Shown here: in pieces, positions 35,508-43,885 of the stretch
Position numbering within the stretch: position 1 is the first letter of the stretch
Layout: each line of letters begins with the position of its first letter
Assembly: GCF_014705605.1 (NCBI RefSeq)
Contig: NZ_JACXIZ010000013.1
Coordinates: forward strand, 62,001-126,000
DNA length: 64,000 nt
Reading direction: 5' to 3'
Source: Paenibacillus sabuli
GTDB lineage: Bacteria; Bacillota; Bacilli; Paenibacillales; Paenibacillaceae
The notes under the pieces: model-generated
Told to the model about the DNA's origin: nothing
Seen by the model: only the letters and a program-made list of their open reading frames with translations
Databases searched by the model: none
Program-made: the position numbers and the translations under genes

Positions 35508-36658
35508 AGGGCCGGGCCGCGCTCCTGCTCATCCTGCTCCTGTCCGCTACAGGCGGGCTGACGAGCTGCGGCGGTATGGAGCTCAACGAGCGCGCCTTCG
35601 TGCTCGGTATCGCCCTGGATCTCGACGAACACCAGCAGTACCGGGTGACGACACAGCTCTACAGCTCAGGCCAAGAGCGCTCCGACAACCCCGCTACCGG
35701 CAACGTGATCAATATTGTCTCGCACGGGGCTTCGATCGGTGAGGGCGTGCGCGACATCACCCTGCATCTTGGCCGCAAGGCGCAGTGGGGGCACACGCAG
35801 ATGCTGCTCATCGGGGAGCAGCTGGCCCGCTCGCCCCGCTTTCGCGAGGCGCTTGATTTCTTTTATCGGGACGACGAGCCCCGGCTGACGCTCCGGCTCA
35901 CCGTCGTCAAGGGCGAGGCCGGCCCCTATCTGGAGCACCATGCTTATATTGAAAAATCGGTCAGCCGCCAAGCTCGCAATATCCAGCATATCTCTAAAAA
36001 ATTTTCCGGGAAGACGACCGAACGCAATATGCTGCAGCTGGCCCTCGACCTGCACAGCGAGTCCGGGATCGCCGTGCTTCCCTACGCCGACGACACCGGC
36101 AACCGGGAGACCCGGATTTATTACAAGGGAGGAGCGATTATGCGCAATGGCCGCATGGTCGCGCGATTGAATGCGAAGCAGATGCCCTACTATCTCATGC
36201 TGAAGGGCGACTACAGTTCGGGCTTTCTGGGTATGCCTTGTTCAGACGGGGGCAGCTCCGAGTCGCTGGAGATCCTGGCCCTGCAGCGCCGCGTGAAGCT
36301 GCACCCCCAAGGCGAGGAGCTGCAGGTGCAATACAGCCTGCAAATAAGCGCCATTGCACGTGAACTGAGCTGCACGGCGCTGCGGACGGAGCAGGACGCC
36401 GAGCGCTACACCGCCCGAATCGACCGCTACCTCGAGGAGCAACTGGACCGGTTCTCCCGCGGCTTCATGGAGCAGGGCCTGGACGTCCTCGCGCTCGGCG
36501 ATGCCGTGCATCGCCGCTACCCGCGGGTATGGACGAGCTGGAAGCCGGACTGGGACAAGCGACTGCCGCGCATACGGCCCCGCATTGACGTGCAGGTCCA
36601 CGTTGTCAATCTTGGTTTGGAAGGCGGCACTGCCGTTTTTGGCGAGGACACCCATTAA
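35504..36658 (+). CDS. Spore germination lipoprotein, Ger(x)C family
   Basis: 384 residues, C subunit of the germinant receptor. The N-terminal signal with lipobox LTSC (Cys near 23) predicts diacylglyceryl anchoring to the outer face of the spore inner membrane. Typical segments: ERAFVLGIALDLDEHQQYRVT, GHTQMLLIGEQLAR and, near 150, KSVSRQARNIQHISKKFSGK. Here the C gene follows A and precedes B, unlike the common A-B-C order. Translation is coupled to the A gene. Confidence 0.93.
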   Translation: MKGRAALLLILLLSATGGLTSCGGMELNERAFVLGIALDLDEHQQYRVTTQLYSSGQERSDNPATGNVINIVSHGASIGEGVRDITLHLGRKAQWGHTQMLLIGEQLARSPRFREALDFFYRDDEPRLTLRLTVVKGEAGPYLEHHAYIEKSVSRQARNIQHISKKFSGKTTERNMLQLALDLHSESGIAVLPYADDTGNRETRIYYKGGAIMRNGRMVARLNAKQMPYYLMLKGDYSSGFLGMPCSDGGSSESLEILALQRRVKLHPQGEELQVQYSLQISAIARELSCTALRTEQDAERYTARIDRYLEEQLDRFSRGFMEQGLDVLALGDAVHRRYPRVWTSWKPDWDKRLPRIRPRIDVQVHVVNLGLEGGTAVFGEDTH

Positions 36659-36671
36659 GGAGGCGAAGCCG

Positions 36672-36920
36672 TTGTTGCCGCATATTGTCGAGATCGCCCT
36701 GCCGCTCGGATGGCTGATCGGCTCGGCCCGCTCCACGCTGCGCTCCGCCCCCGCCTCGACGCGCCTGCTGTATGCGTTGCTGCTTGCAGCCGCCGCTTTT
36801 TTCGGGCTCGATTATATCGTGTCGGGCAACTGGGCGAATCTCAATGATGTCATGGAGTGGTCGCTGGGCTGGGCGGCTCGCGACGTGACCCGCTTGTTGC
36901 AATCCGCCGCGGACCAATAG
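36672..36920 (+). CDS. Small membrane protein of the ger operon (D-subunit-like)
   Basis: 82 residues starting at a TTG with AAGGAGG 8 bases upstream. Two likely membrane helices (EIALPLGWLIG and LLYALLLAAAAFFGLDYIV), then an amphipathic tail ending in RDVTRLLQSAADQ. It fits tightly between the C and B subunit genes (13 bases after one, 12 before the next). Some Bacillus ger operons contain such a small two-helix D subunit that modulates receptor activity. Identification is by size, topology and position. Confidence 0.7.
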   Translation: MLPHIVEIALPLGWLIGSARSTLRSAPASTRLLYALLLAAAAFFGLDYIVSGNWANLNDVMEWSLGWAARDVTRLLQSAADQ

Positions 36921-36932
36921 GGAGGATACCCC

Positions 36933-38030
36933 ATGCCAAACGATCGAATCGGACCGACACAGGCCGCCGTGCTGCTGCTAGCCTTTACCCTCGGTTCTTC
37001 CGTCATGTTTATCCCGAGCCCTGCGCTTGCGGCGGCGGGTACCCTTACCTGGCTGTCCGTGCTGGTATCGGGCAGCGTCGGACTGGGTCTGCTCGGCTGC
37101 GTGCTTTATTTGCATCGCCGGCATCGCGGCCGCTCCCTCGTCGCTTACTACCGCGAGGTGTTCGGCCGCTGGCTCGCCGCCCCGCTGCTGCTGTGGCTCA
37201 TGCTGGTGCTGGTGCTGATGATTGCGAATATCGTGGTCGGCATGGGCAACTTTTTCACGAGCACGATGATGGTCGATACGCCTCTTTTTTATCTTCACGC
37301 ACCGGTGCTGCTCGCAGCCGCTTGTACGGCACGCGCGGGTATCGAGGTCGCCGCTCGGCTGTTTATGCTTTTTCTCAATGTGATCGTGCTGATGATCATC
37401 GTCATCCTCGCTGTCAATCTTCCCAACTACCAGCCACAGCTGCTGCTCCCGCAGTACGCGCCGAGCACTCTGCCGGTGCTGCACGGGGCCTATGTATTGT
37501 ACGGCTTTCCTTACTCTGAAGTGTTCGTGTTCGGACTGCTGCTCGAGCATGTGCGGCTGCGGCAGCGGGTGGCGGTCGGGCGGGCTCTGGTCGGGGCGCT
37601 GCTGAGCAACATCGTCCTGTTCGCGGGAATTGTCCTTTGCGCCGGCATGACCTTCGGCCCGCTCAGCGGGCAGCGCAGCTACGTGCTGTATGAGCTCGCA
37701 CGCATGATCGAGCTGACCGGCACCGTGGAGCGCATCGAATCGATCGCAGGCATCGTGCTCATCGCAGGCTCGTACATCAAGGCGACGATCGCCTTCATCG
37801 CCCTGCACCGCTGCATGGCCCGTTTTTTTCAGCTCAAGCAATCGCGCGCGCTCATCCTGCCGCTGTCGCTCGCGATCTTGTTCATCTCGCTCACCATGTT
37901 CAAGTCGGGGACCAAGGCGCAGGAATACTGGACCAGTCTCTGGCCGATGATTACGAGCACCTGCGTCCTCCCGCTGCTCGCGGCCGCCGTGCTGAGCGCA
38001 TTCCGCCGGCCGCCCGCGCGCTCCGGCTGA
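36933..38030 (+). CDS. Spore germination protein, GerB (B-subunit) family permease
   Basis: 365 residues, ten predicted membrane helices, APC-superfamily fold typical of germinant receptor B subunits, which bind the nutrient. It begins RIGPTQAAVLLLAFTLGSSV; further landmarks are YREVFGRWLA near 72 and FPYSEVFVFGLLLEHV in the middle. GGGAGG lies 8 bases before the ATG. Last gene of the operon, with a hairpin about 55 bases after the stop. Confidence 0.93.
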   Translation: MPNDRIGPTQAAVLLLAFTLGSSVMFIPSPALAAAGTLTWLSVLVSGSVGLGLLGCVLYLHRRHRGRSLVAYYREVFGRWLAAPLLLWLMLVLVLMIANIVVGMGNFFTSTMMVDTPLFYLHAPVLLAAACTARAGIEVAARLFMLFLNVIVLMIIVILAVNLPNYQPQLLLPQYAPSTLPVLHGAYVLYGFPYSEVFVFGLLLEHVRLRQRVAVGRALVGALLSNIVLFAGIVLCAGMTFGPLSGQRSYVLYELARMIELTGTVERIESIAGIVLIAGSYIKATIAFIALHRCMARFFQLKQSRALILPLSLAILFISLTMFKSGTKAQEYWTSLWPMITSTCVLPLLAAAVLSAFRRPPARSG

Positions 38031-38080
38031 AGACGCCCCGCATCGGCGGCGCTAGCCGGAATTCATGCTATGGAACGTTG

Positions 38081-38106
38081 AAAAGAGGGAGCGCAAGCGC
38101 TCCCTC
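38081..38106 (-). terminator. Terminator between the ger operon and cotD
   Basis: Stem GAGGGAGCGC/GCGCTCCCTC with a 2-base loop. On the minus strand it is followed by TTTT and serves cotD; on the plus strand it could also stop the ger operon. Confidence 0.75.
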
Positions 38107-38164
38107 TCCAAAAAAATTTGCCGAAATTGGCTTGATTGATTCGTACGACGCTTGGTGCGAATGC

Positions 38165-38401
38165 CTAGCGTCTTTTGCCGCGCATGCTGCGACGATCCGT
38201 CGAGACCATGACATCCTTGACGCTGCACGTGTAATAATGCTGCGGCACCGGCACGCAGTGGTGCTGGTTGATCACCTCGATCGGATGAATAATCGGCTGG
38301 GCCTGCGGGTGATAGATGTTGTTGTATACTTGCGTCGGCGCCGTCGTGATCGGGCTCGCCTGCGGGCAGGGCGACTGGTTGCAAGGCGATTGGTAGCTCA
38401 T
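38165..38401 (-). CDS. cotD: CotD-family spore coat protein
   Basis: 78 residues, rich in His, Pro, Gln and Tyr: Cys-containing start MSYQSPCNQSPCPQASP, a central HPQAQPIIHPIEVINQHHC and VPVPQHYYTCSVKDVMV. The Cys/His/Pro-rich repeats followed by a YTCSVKDVM-type block are typical of CotD inner-coat proteins. Expressed late in the mother cell in relatives (SigK/GerE); I cannot identify such a promoter here. Convergent with the ger operon, consistent with a sporulation neighbourhood. The symbol reflects family membership. Confidence 0.8.
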   Translation of the reverse strand: MSYQSPCNQSPCPQASPITTAPTQVYNNIYHPQAQPIIHPIEVINQHHCVPVPQHYYTCSVKDVMVSTDRRSMRGKRR

Positions 38402-38556
38402 CGTGTCCTCACCTTTCGTTTCGGATTTGATTTACGTTACCACTATATGCCCGGCATGACAGGATGACCTGTACATCTGCCCCCGCCCCTGTGCGAAACG
38501 GGCGGTCGTCCAGACGGCAGGGTCTCCCTCCTCGCGTCGCAGCGCCTAGCTCCGCC

Positions 38557-39102
38557 TCACAGGCGGCCTCTGTTGTCGAAGGACTGGACCGGTCCTTTCC
38601 ATGCGTGCTCGTCGAATTCCTGCTCCTTGAAGCCGCCGCCGGTGTATTCCTGAATCACGTTGCGCCAGAACAGCTGGGCGTTGCGATTCTCGCGTTCCTC
38701 CCGCACCTCCCAGACTCCCGGGTAGGTGTCGAACAGCTCCTTGACGATCACCTTGCCCAGATGCCGCCTCCGCCAGCGACGCATAATAAAAAATTCGGCC
38801 AGATGCCGTGTAGTGTCGTCCCGAGGCACACTCAGCGCGAGATTGTTGAGAAAAGCGAAGCCTGCGACCGCTTCGTCGATCTTGATCAGGATCGCCTGCC
38901 GCCCCTCCGCCTCGCGACCGTGCCTGGTCCAATAGTGATCCAGATCGCTGTAGTCGAACAGACCGTGCCGGTCGGGATCGGCGCCCTTGAATTCGCTCAT
39001 ATCGTACTGGTAGAGCTGGATCAAATTACGAAACACCAGCTTGTCCTCCGGGCCTGCGTCGATCAGCCGAATCTGATACCCGTTGTGATGAATGGAAATC
39101 AT
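38557..39102 (-). CDS. GNAT-family N-acetyltransferase
   Basis: 181 residues. Acetyl-CoA-binding core includes VAGFAFLNNLALSV, an EFFIMRRWRRRHLGKVIVK stretch (motif A, R/QxxGxG/A in the form RRRHLGK) and NRNAQLFWRNVIQEYTGGGF (motif B). An N-terminal LIQLYQYDMSEF segment is common in uncharacterised Bacillus homologues. Acceptor unknown. Monocistronic, on the minus strand, divergent from the next gene with a 190-base gap. Confidence 0.85.
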   Translation of the reverse strand: MISIHHNGYQIRLIDAGPEDKLVFRNLIQLYQYDMSEFKGADPDRHGLFDYSDLDHYWTRHGREAEGRQAILIKIDEAVAGFAFLNNLALSVPRDDTTRHLAEFFIMRRWRRRHLGKVIVKELFDTYPGVWEVREERENRNAQLFWRNVIQEYTGGGFKEQEFDEHAWKGPVQSFDNRGRL

Positions 39103-39291
39103 AATGATCCTTCCTCTCCGTGTACGTATCTTGTCCGCATACGCTCGTCGGATCTACTATTCAGTATACCCGAGGCGAAGTCGCGTTGCCAATTCTTGAA
39201 GTCGTGACGGCAAAACGGGCAGCCGGGCGTTTTTGCGAGCGCAAGAGCGGGTAATAATGGAAGAATCCGTAAGGACGGAGGTGAATCACAG

Positions 39292-40197
39292 ATGGAACAG
39301 CGAAAATTCGGCAAAACCGATATGCATGTGTCCGTACTGGGATTCGGCGGTACCGAAATCGGGATGAACAACAAGACGCACAGCGGGGAAGATACGAGCA
39401 AGCTGCTAAACAACGGGCTTGACCTCGGCTTGAATGTGATCGATACCGCCTCGGACAACAGTCAAATCGAAGCCACAATCGGGGAGAGCCTCTCCCACCG
39501 CCGCAGGCACTTCTACCTGTTCGGCAAATACGGGGAAGGACGGGCGGTCGACCTGCCCTATCCGGACTGGGATCCGCGCAACATCCGCATGGGCGTGGAA
39601 CGGAGTCTGCGCCGGCTGCGTACAGCCTATCTCGACCTGGCGATACTGGACAACTGCACGAGGGAGGTGCTCGCGCAGGGCGAACTGATCGAGGCGATGA
39701 AGCGGCTGAAGGAGGAAGGGCTCACCCGCTATATCGGCTATAGCGGCGACAGCACGGATGCCCTGTACGCCATCGAGACCGGCGAATTCGACGCGCTGGA
39801 GACGTCGATCAATCTCGCCGATCAGGAAGCCGTATCGCTCACGCTCGCGCCGGCGGAGGAGCGCGGGATGGGCATCATCGTCAAGCGTCCGGTCGCCAAC
39901 CTCGTCTGGACCCGGAGCAGCGAGGCCACGCGTGCCCCCGAGACGTACGAGCGGCGGCTGGAACAGCTGGCCTACCCGTTCCTGGACGATCCGCCGCAGC
40001 GGCTCACCGAGATCGCGCTGCGCTTCTCGCTGTCGCTGCCGCAGATCGACACGGCGCTGCTGCGGATCGGGAGCACCCAGCAGCTGCTCGATCACGTCGG
40101 CTACGCCGCGCGCGGCCCGCTCGACGACGAGCTGATGGGTCTCATTCGCCGCAGATGGCGCGAGATCGCCGAGCCCGCCTGGGGCGGGCTCTCCTGA
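39292..40197 (+). CDS. Aldo/keto-reductase-fold protein with degenerate active site
   Basis: 301 residues, AKR fold: MEQRKFGKTDMHVSVLGFGG start, then a (beta/alpha)8 pattern. Of the catalytic tetrad the Asp (NVIDTASDNSQIE) and Lys (FYLFGKYGEG) remain. The Tyr of the usual DTAxxYGxSE motif is Asn here, and the His of the usual LLH strand is Asp (LAILDNC). NADPH-binding elements near the C terminus are weakly kept. It may have lost oxidoreductase activity or act as a ligand-binding protein. GGAGGTG precedes the ATG. Confidence 0.82.
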   Translation: MEQRKFGKTDMHVSVLGFGGTEIGMNNKTHSGEDTSKLLNNGLDLGLNVIDTASDNSQIEATIGESLSHRRRHFYLFGKYGEGRAVDLPYPDWDPRNIRMGVERSLRRLRTAYLDLAILDNCTREVLAQGELIEAMKRLKEEGLTRYIGYSGDSTDALYAIETGEFDALETSINLADQEAVSLTLAPAEERGMGIIVKRPVANLVWTRSSEATRAPETYERRLEQLAYPFLDDPPQRLTEIALRFSLSLPQIDTALLRIGSTQQLLDHVGYAARGPLDDELMGLIRRRWREIAEPAWGGLS

Positions 40198-40277
40198 CGC
40201 GCGGGCTGATCGCAGGTCCGATAAGGCCCTGCCGGAGCTCGGGAAAGACAGCGTGCCACAATTGCATCCGCGCCAAA

Positions 40278-40310
40278 ACGTGCGCCGCCGGTCGTACCGG
40301 CGGCGCACGT
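40278..40310. terminator. Hairpin between convergent genes
   Basis: A 15-base stem ACGTGCGCCGCCGGT/ACCGGCGGCGCACGT with a 3-base loop; on the minus strand TTTT follows. A second hairpin ACAAGCCTCCC/GGGAGGCTTGT lies at 40331-40371. Probably shared transcription stops for the two converging genes. Confidence 0.65.
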
Positions 40311-40398
40311 TGCCCTTCCCTATTCGCGACACAAGCCTCCCCAGCCGCTACGAGCAGCGCGGGAGGCTTGTCTGAGCAAAGAAAAGAACGCTCGCCGT

Positions 40399-41235
40399 TC
40401 AGGCCTGCGTCGCAGCGAGCGCCTCCTCGGCAAGACTGCGCATCTGCGTCAGCCGCTCCCATGCGTCCCCTTGGCCCAGGTACGTCAACGCGTAGGAGCC
40501 GGAAAAGCCGGCCTCGACACAAAGCGCGATGCAGCGCTTGAAATCGGCTTCGTCGAGCGCCCCGGCGCTGTCCGTCTCCGCCTTGGCATGTACCGTCTCG
40601 GCGTAAGGGAGCACCTCCGCCAACTGCTTGTACTTGTCGGTCCGAAAATTGCCGAAATCCGCAGTAAAGCCAACTCGCCCCTTGCACTGCTCCAGCAGCT
40701 GCTGACAATTCGCCGACGTCGAGAGCAGCTCGCCGAGGTTCTCCGTCACGACCAGCACGCCATAGCGCTCGCTGTAGGCGGCCAGCTCGCTCAGCCCGTC
40801 CGCCGCCCGGCTCAGGGCTGCGGCATCGTCAGGCGCGCTGTCGCCGCCCGGCACGCGCACCCGGGTAAAGCCGGCCTTGGATGCGGCGTCGATCCACTCC
40901 TTGTACCACTTCAGGTCCGCCTGCCGCCGCACCTCGTCGTCCGAGGACAGATCTCCGTAGTCCAGCAGCAGCGAGCTCAGCTCCACGTTCGACACCTTGG
41001 CGGCGCCGCGCAGGTCGAGCATCGCATCGTCCGACATATCCTTGATCTGGGCATAGGTCAGCTCCAATCCGCGATAGCCGGATTGGCCCAGCCTGGCGCA
41101 CAGCTCGGTCAGCGTCATCGCCTCCGGCTGCTCCTCCTCGTGCATCACCCGGTCTGCGACGACGTCGCTCCATTCCATCATGCGCAGCGCACCGAGCTCC
41201 TTCTCCAGCGACCAGCTGTTAACGGCAACATTCAT
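40399..41235 (-). CDS. Sugar phosphate isomerase/epimerase family protein
   Basis: 278 residues, xylose-isomerase-like TIM barrel: KELGALRMMEWSDVVADRVM start, then RLGQSGYRGLELTYAQIKDM, a VVTENLGELLST strand carrying a putative metal-binding Glu, VGFTADFGNFRT and GFSGSYALTYLGQG. Members act on sugars, inositols or hydroxypyruvate. AAGGAGG lies upstream of the ATG. About 160 bases downstream of the 2-hydroxyacid dehydrogenase gene on the same strand and probably cotranscribed, so both likely serve one sugar-acid pathway. Substrate unknown. Confidence 0.82.
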   Translation of the reverse strand: MNVAVNSWSLEKELGALRMMEWSDVVADRVMHEEEQPEAMTLTELCARLGQSGYRGLELTYAQIKDMSDDAMLDLRGAAKVSNVELSSLLLDYGDLSSDDEVRRQADLKWYKEWIDAASKAGFTRVRVPGGDSAPDDAAALSRAADGLSELAAYSERYGVLVVTENLGELLSTSANCQQLLEQCKGRVGFTADFGNFRTDKYKQLAEVLPYAETVHAKAETDSAGALDEADFKRCIALCVEAGFSGSYALTYLGQGDAWERLTQMRSLAEEALAATQA

Positions 41236-41394
41236 GCGTAACTCCTCCTTGCTTAGAACGAACTACCCCCTATTACACGTCTGGCCGAGCCCTGAACCAG
41301 ACACCGCCTGGGACAAGACAGACTCGCCATGACAGGCTCGGAAGGGAGCAGGCGCCTACGTCTCCCTGGCCAAGCCCGCGCACGCGGGCACGCA

Positions 41395-42354
41395 TCAGAC
41401 GAGCCGATTGGGCGGCGTCTCGCCGCGCAGCGCGTCCAGCAGATTGCGCACGCTGAGCAGTTGCATCGCCAGCCGGGTCTCGTGCGTCGCCGAGCCGATA
41501 TGCGGCACGCAGACGACGTTGTCCAGCTGCAGCAGCGGACTGTCCGCCGGGAGCGGCTCCTGCTCGAACACATCGAGTCCCGCAGCGAGGATACGCCGCT
41601 CGCGCAGCGCTTCGATCAATGCGGCCTCGTCGACGGTGCGGCCGCGCGAAGCATTGAGGAAGATGCCGGTCGGCTTCATGCACGCCAGCTCGGCGGCGCC
41701 GATCATCCGCTCGGTCTGCGGCGTGAGCGGCGTCAGCATGCAGACGTAATCCGACTGCTCCAGCAGCGCCTCGAGCGAGAGCCATTGCGCCTCGTAGCGC
41801 TGCTCGGCGGTCTCGTTGCGCGAGCGATTGTGGTAGACGATCCGCATGTCGAAGCCGAGCCGCGCCCGCTTCGCGACGGCCTGGCCGATCTCGCCCATGC
41901 CGATGATGCCGAGCGTGCGGTGATGCACGTCCACGCCGAACCATTCCTCGTCGATGCTCGTCGTCCACTGGCCGGCCCGCATCGCCCGGTCCAGCTCGGA
42001 GACGCGCCGCCCCGCAGCGAGCATCAGCGCCATGACGCAATCGGCGACCGTGTCATTGAGCACGCCGGGCGTATTGGTCGCCGTGACGCCGCGCCGCTGC
42101 AGCGCTTCCAGATCCAGATTCTCATAGCCCGCCGAAAAATTGGCGACCGCCCGCAGCTGCGGCGACCGCTCCAGCAGCGCCTCGTCGATGCGCAGGCCCG
42201 ATCCGAGCAGCCCCTGCGCCTCCCCCAGCGCCTCATACAGTGCGGAGCCGTCCGCCTCGCGCGGCTGCGGCCGATAGACGACCTCGCAGGCCTCGGCCAG
42301 ACGCTCCAGCACCTCGTCATACACCTTTCGGTAAACGACCACCTTCGGTTTCAT
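41395..42354 (-). CDS. D-2-hydroxyacid dehydrogenase (glyoxylate/hydroxypyruvate reductase type)
   Basis: 319 residues. NAD(P)-binding motif GIIGMGEIGQAVAKRA, followed by YHNRSRN (basic residues after the second strand favour NADP); catalytic Arg in NASRGRTVDE, a conserved Glu in FEQEPLPADSP and His in VPHIGSATHET. Oxidises or reduces 2-hydroxy acids such as glycerate, gluconate or 2-ketogluconate. I chose the ATG at 42354 with GGGAGG 6 bases upstream; an upstream in-frame start would place the promoter inside the gene. Transcribed from the promoter at 42428-42456, which overlaps a cre-like site. Confidence 0.9.
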   Translation of the reverse strand: MKPKVVVYRKVYDEVLERLAEACEVVYRPQPREADGSALYEALGEAQGLLGSGLRIDEALLERSPQLRAVANFSAGYENLDLEALQRRGVTATNTPGVLNDTVADCVMALMLAAGRRVSELDRAMRAGQWTTSIDEEWFGVDVHHRTLGIIGMGEIGQAVAKRARLGFDMRIVYHNRSRNETAEQRYEAQWLSLEALLEQSDYVCMLTPLTPQTERMIGAAELACMKPTGIFLNASRGRTVDEAALIEALRERRILAAGLDVFEQEPLPADSPLLQLDNVVCVPHIGSATHETRLAMQLLSVRNLLDALRGETPPNRLV

Positions 42355-42427
42355 CGCGTTCCTCCCCGTTTCCGTAGCTGCAATCGCAACCTGCCGGCGC
42401 GATCCGCAACATGCTTGTACGATCTGT

Positions 42428-42456
42428 ATTTTATACGTAAACGGTTGCAGAATCAA
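42428..42456 (-). promoter_or_regulatory. Sigma-A promoter with overlapping cre-like site
   Basis: Minus strand: TTGATT (complement of 42451-42456), 17-base spacer, TAAAAT (complement of 42428-42433). The spacer contains CGTAAACGGTTGCA (42436-42449), 12 of 14 positions matching the CcpA cre consensus. Carbon catabolite repression of the 2-hydroxyacid dehydrogenase and sugar isomerase genes is inferred. Confidence 0.65.
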
Positions 42457-42480
42457 TCTCCCCTCCGGTCCGTCCCGCGA

Positions 42481-42590
42481 TCAGAGCAGCTTGACCCTGT
42501 CCTTGAAGCGATTCAGATGACGGCCGTTCGCTTCGTCGCCGCCGGAAGCATTTCCACTCGTCCAGATCGGCGGCTCTACGCCTGGACCTC
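42481..42590 (-). pseudogene. 3' fragment of a gene cut by the IS3 copy
   Basis: A clean reading frame ends here: GPGVEPPIWTSGNASGGDEA, then NGRHLNRFKDRVKLL and TGA, with codon use like the host. It is cut at 42591, exactly where the IS3-family end starts. The remaining 36 codons are too few for me to identify the parent protein. The rest of the gene is not found on the other side of the element. Confidence 0.55.
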
Positions 42591-43255
42591 TGTCAAGAGA
42601 GTAGACACAAATTTATCAATGCACAGTGTTAAAGTCGTACTGTCGTTCAAATTGGCTGGGAGTAGCGTAGCCGATTGATGAATGAATGCGCTCATTATTG
42701 TAAAACACTTCGATGTACTCGAAGATGCTTTTCTCGGCTTGCGCACGCGTCTCGTACTTGTTCAAATATATCAGTTCTTTCTTGATGAGGCTGTGAAAGG
42801 ATTCAATGCACGCATTGTCGTAGCCGTTGCCTTTACGGCTCATGCTACCGATCATGGAATAGACCTTGAGCTGCTTCTGGTACTCGTGTGAGGCATACTG
42901 GCTGCCGCGGTCGGAATGATGTAAGACCTCTCCCGCGGGGCGCTGGCGGCCGTGAGCCTGCTTCAGCGCCTGCAACACCAATTCTTTCGTCATACGTTCA
43001 CTCGTGTGCCAGCCAAAGAAGTGCATCGCCTTTTTTAAGATTTCATTCTCTTCTTGCAGTTCGCGGACTTGCTTTTGCATTTCCCTGAGTCGATGGTCTT
43101 TAGACTTAAACGCTTGTGCGGCAACGACTTCCGGCTCATCGCCAAACTTTTTCATCCAGCCGTACAACGTGTTATCCTTGATCTTGAGCTCGCGGGCGAC
43201 CTCCGATTCTTCTTTGTTTCATCAGTTTATTCTGTGTCTACTACTTAGTCTAGCA
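42591..43255 (-). mobile_element. Internally deleted IS3-family (IS150-type) element
   Basis: Ends read inward TGTCAAGAGAGTAGACACA (left) and TGCTAGACTAAGTAGTAGAC (right), sharing GTAGACACA. Only 665 bases against roughly 1.3-1.4 kb for a complete copy. Inside is one fused open frame made from pieces of orfA and orfB. No clear target duplication flanks it, so neighbouring DNA has also changed. Confidence 0.8.
42616..43210 (-). pseudogene. Fused OrfA-OrfB remnant of an IS3 transposase
   Basis: Starts within OrfA (NKEESEVARELKIKD without a start codon, then MYGWMKKFGDEPEVV), passes the leucine-zipper QKQVRELQEENEILKKAMHF, then jumps at FFGWHTSERM into OrfB. The end carries HHSDRGSQYAS (catalytic Asp), YDNACIESFHSLIKKEL (catalytic Glu) and the terminal HSSIGYATPSQFE. 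The first catalytic Asp and much of OrfB are missing, so it cannot transpose itself. Confidence 0.88.
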
Positions 43256-43684
43256 CCATCCGGCTTGTTTTTCATAAGGCTTCAACCCACGGATTTCGCC
43301 GTGAGTTGCCTACTAGCTACAGGGCAGCTTGGTCTTTACCCCGACTGAACTTCCATCAGTTAGCTAGGCCTAGCTTTGCTAGGCGCGCAACGGACATGGG
43401 AGACATGGGAGACGCTTAGCAAGAATTATTGGCCATGCGGGTGGCTGAAATGACCGCTAAGCGTCGCTGGTGTCCGTTAGAGCTCCCGTGCAGCGAAACG
43501 CCGCCGGTGTCCCGCGCCCCGCGTCCGCTTGCGCGCCCATTCACGCCAAACGCCCGCTCTCGGCCGCTGAAAGCATCAGCGCCGGGACCGGGCGTTTTGA
43601 AAATAATTCGGCATCGCGGTACTTTTCGCACCGCTTTTGCATATATATATTCTGTTTGATCAACTGTAAACCGAGGTGAATGAC
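43256..43684. other. Gene-free region with repeats
   Basis: Contains CACGG-ATTTCG-CCGTG (about 43292-43307), which resembles hairpin ends of IS200/IS605-type elements, a GCCTAGC-TTT-GCTAGGC hairpin near 43366-43382 and the second copy of the palindromic repeat (43388-43483). No gene seen. Confidence 0.5.
43388..43483. repeat. Palindromic intergenic repeat, copy 2 (nested)
   Basis: Outer arms CAACGGACA (43388-43396) and TGTCCGTTAG (43471-43480) match the copy at 6634-6673, including ATGGGAGA and CGCTGG. It also contains an inner pair GACGCTTAGC/GCTAAGCGTC (43411-43420 and 43456-43465). Confidence 0.75.
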
Positions 43685-43885
43685 ATGATAATCGCCATGC
43701 TCGAAACCGTGGAGCCCGCAGCTGCGCCTTCTCCGGACAAAGCCGCCGTCGCAGAACGACTGCGCATGATGGAGCTGGACCAGATTGCCCTGTGGGTTGA
43801 GCGGCTGCCCGACGCCAAGTGGGAGCGGATGCTAATCGATGCCTGGCCGGCACTCGCCAAAAAATGCGGACTGAAAAGGAACTGA
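43685..43885 (+). CDS. Small hypothetical protein
   Basis: 66 residues from an ATG with GAGGTGA 6 bases upstream: hydrophobic start MIIAMLETVEPAAAP, then a helical AVAERLRMMELDQIALWVER and a basic end LAKKCGLKRN. No family recognised. Monocistronic, followed by a hairpin. It could be a small regulator, but nothing in it says which. Confidence 0.55.
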   Translation: MIIAMLETVEPAAAPSPDKAAVAERLRMMELDQIALWVERLPDAKWERMLIDAWPALAKKCGLKRN

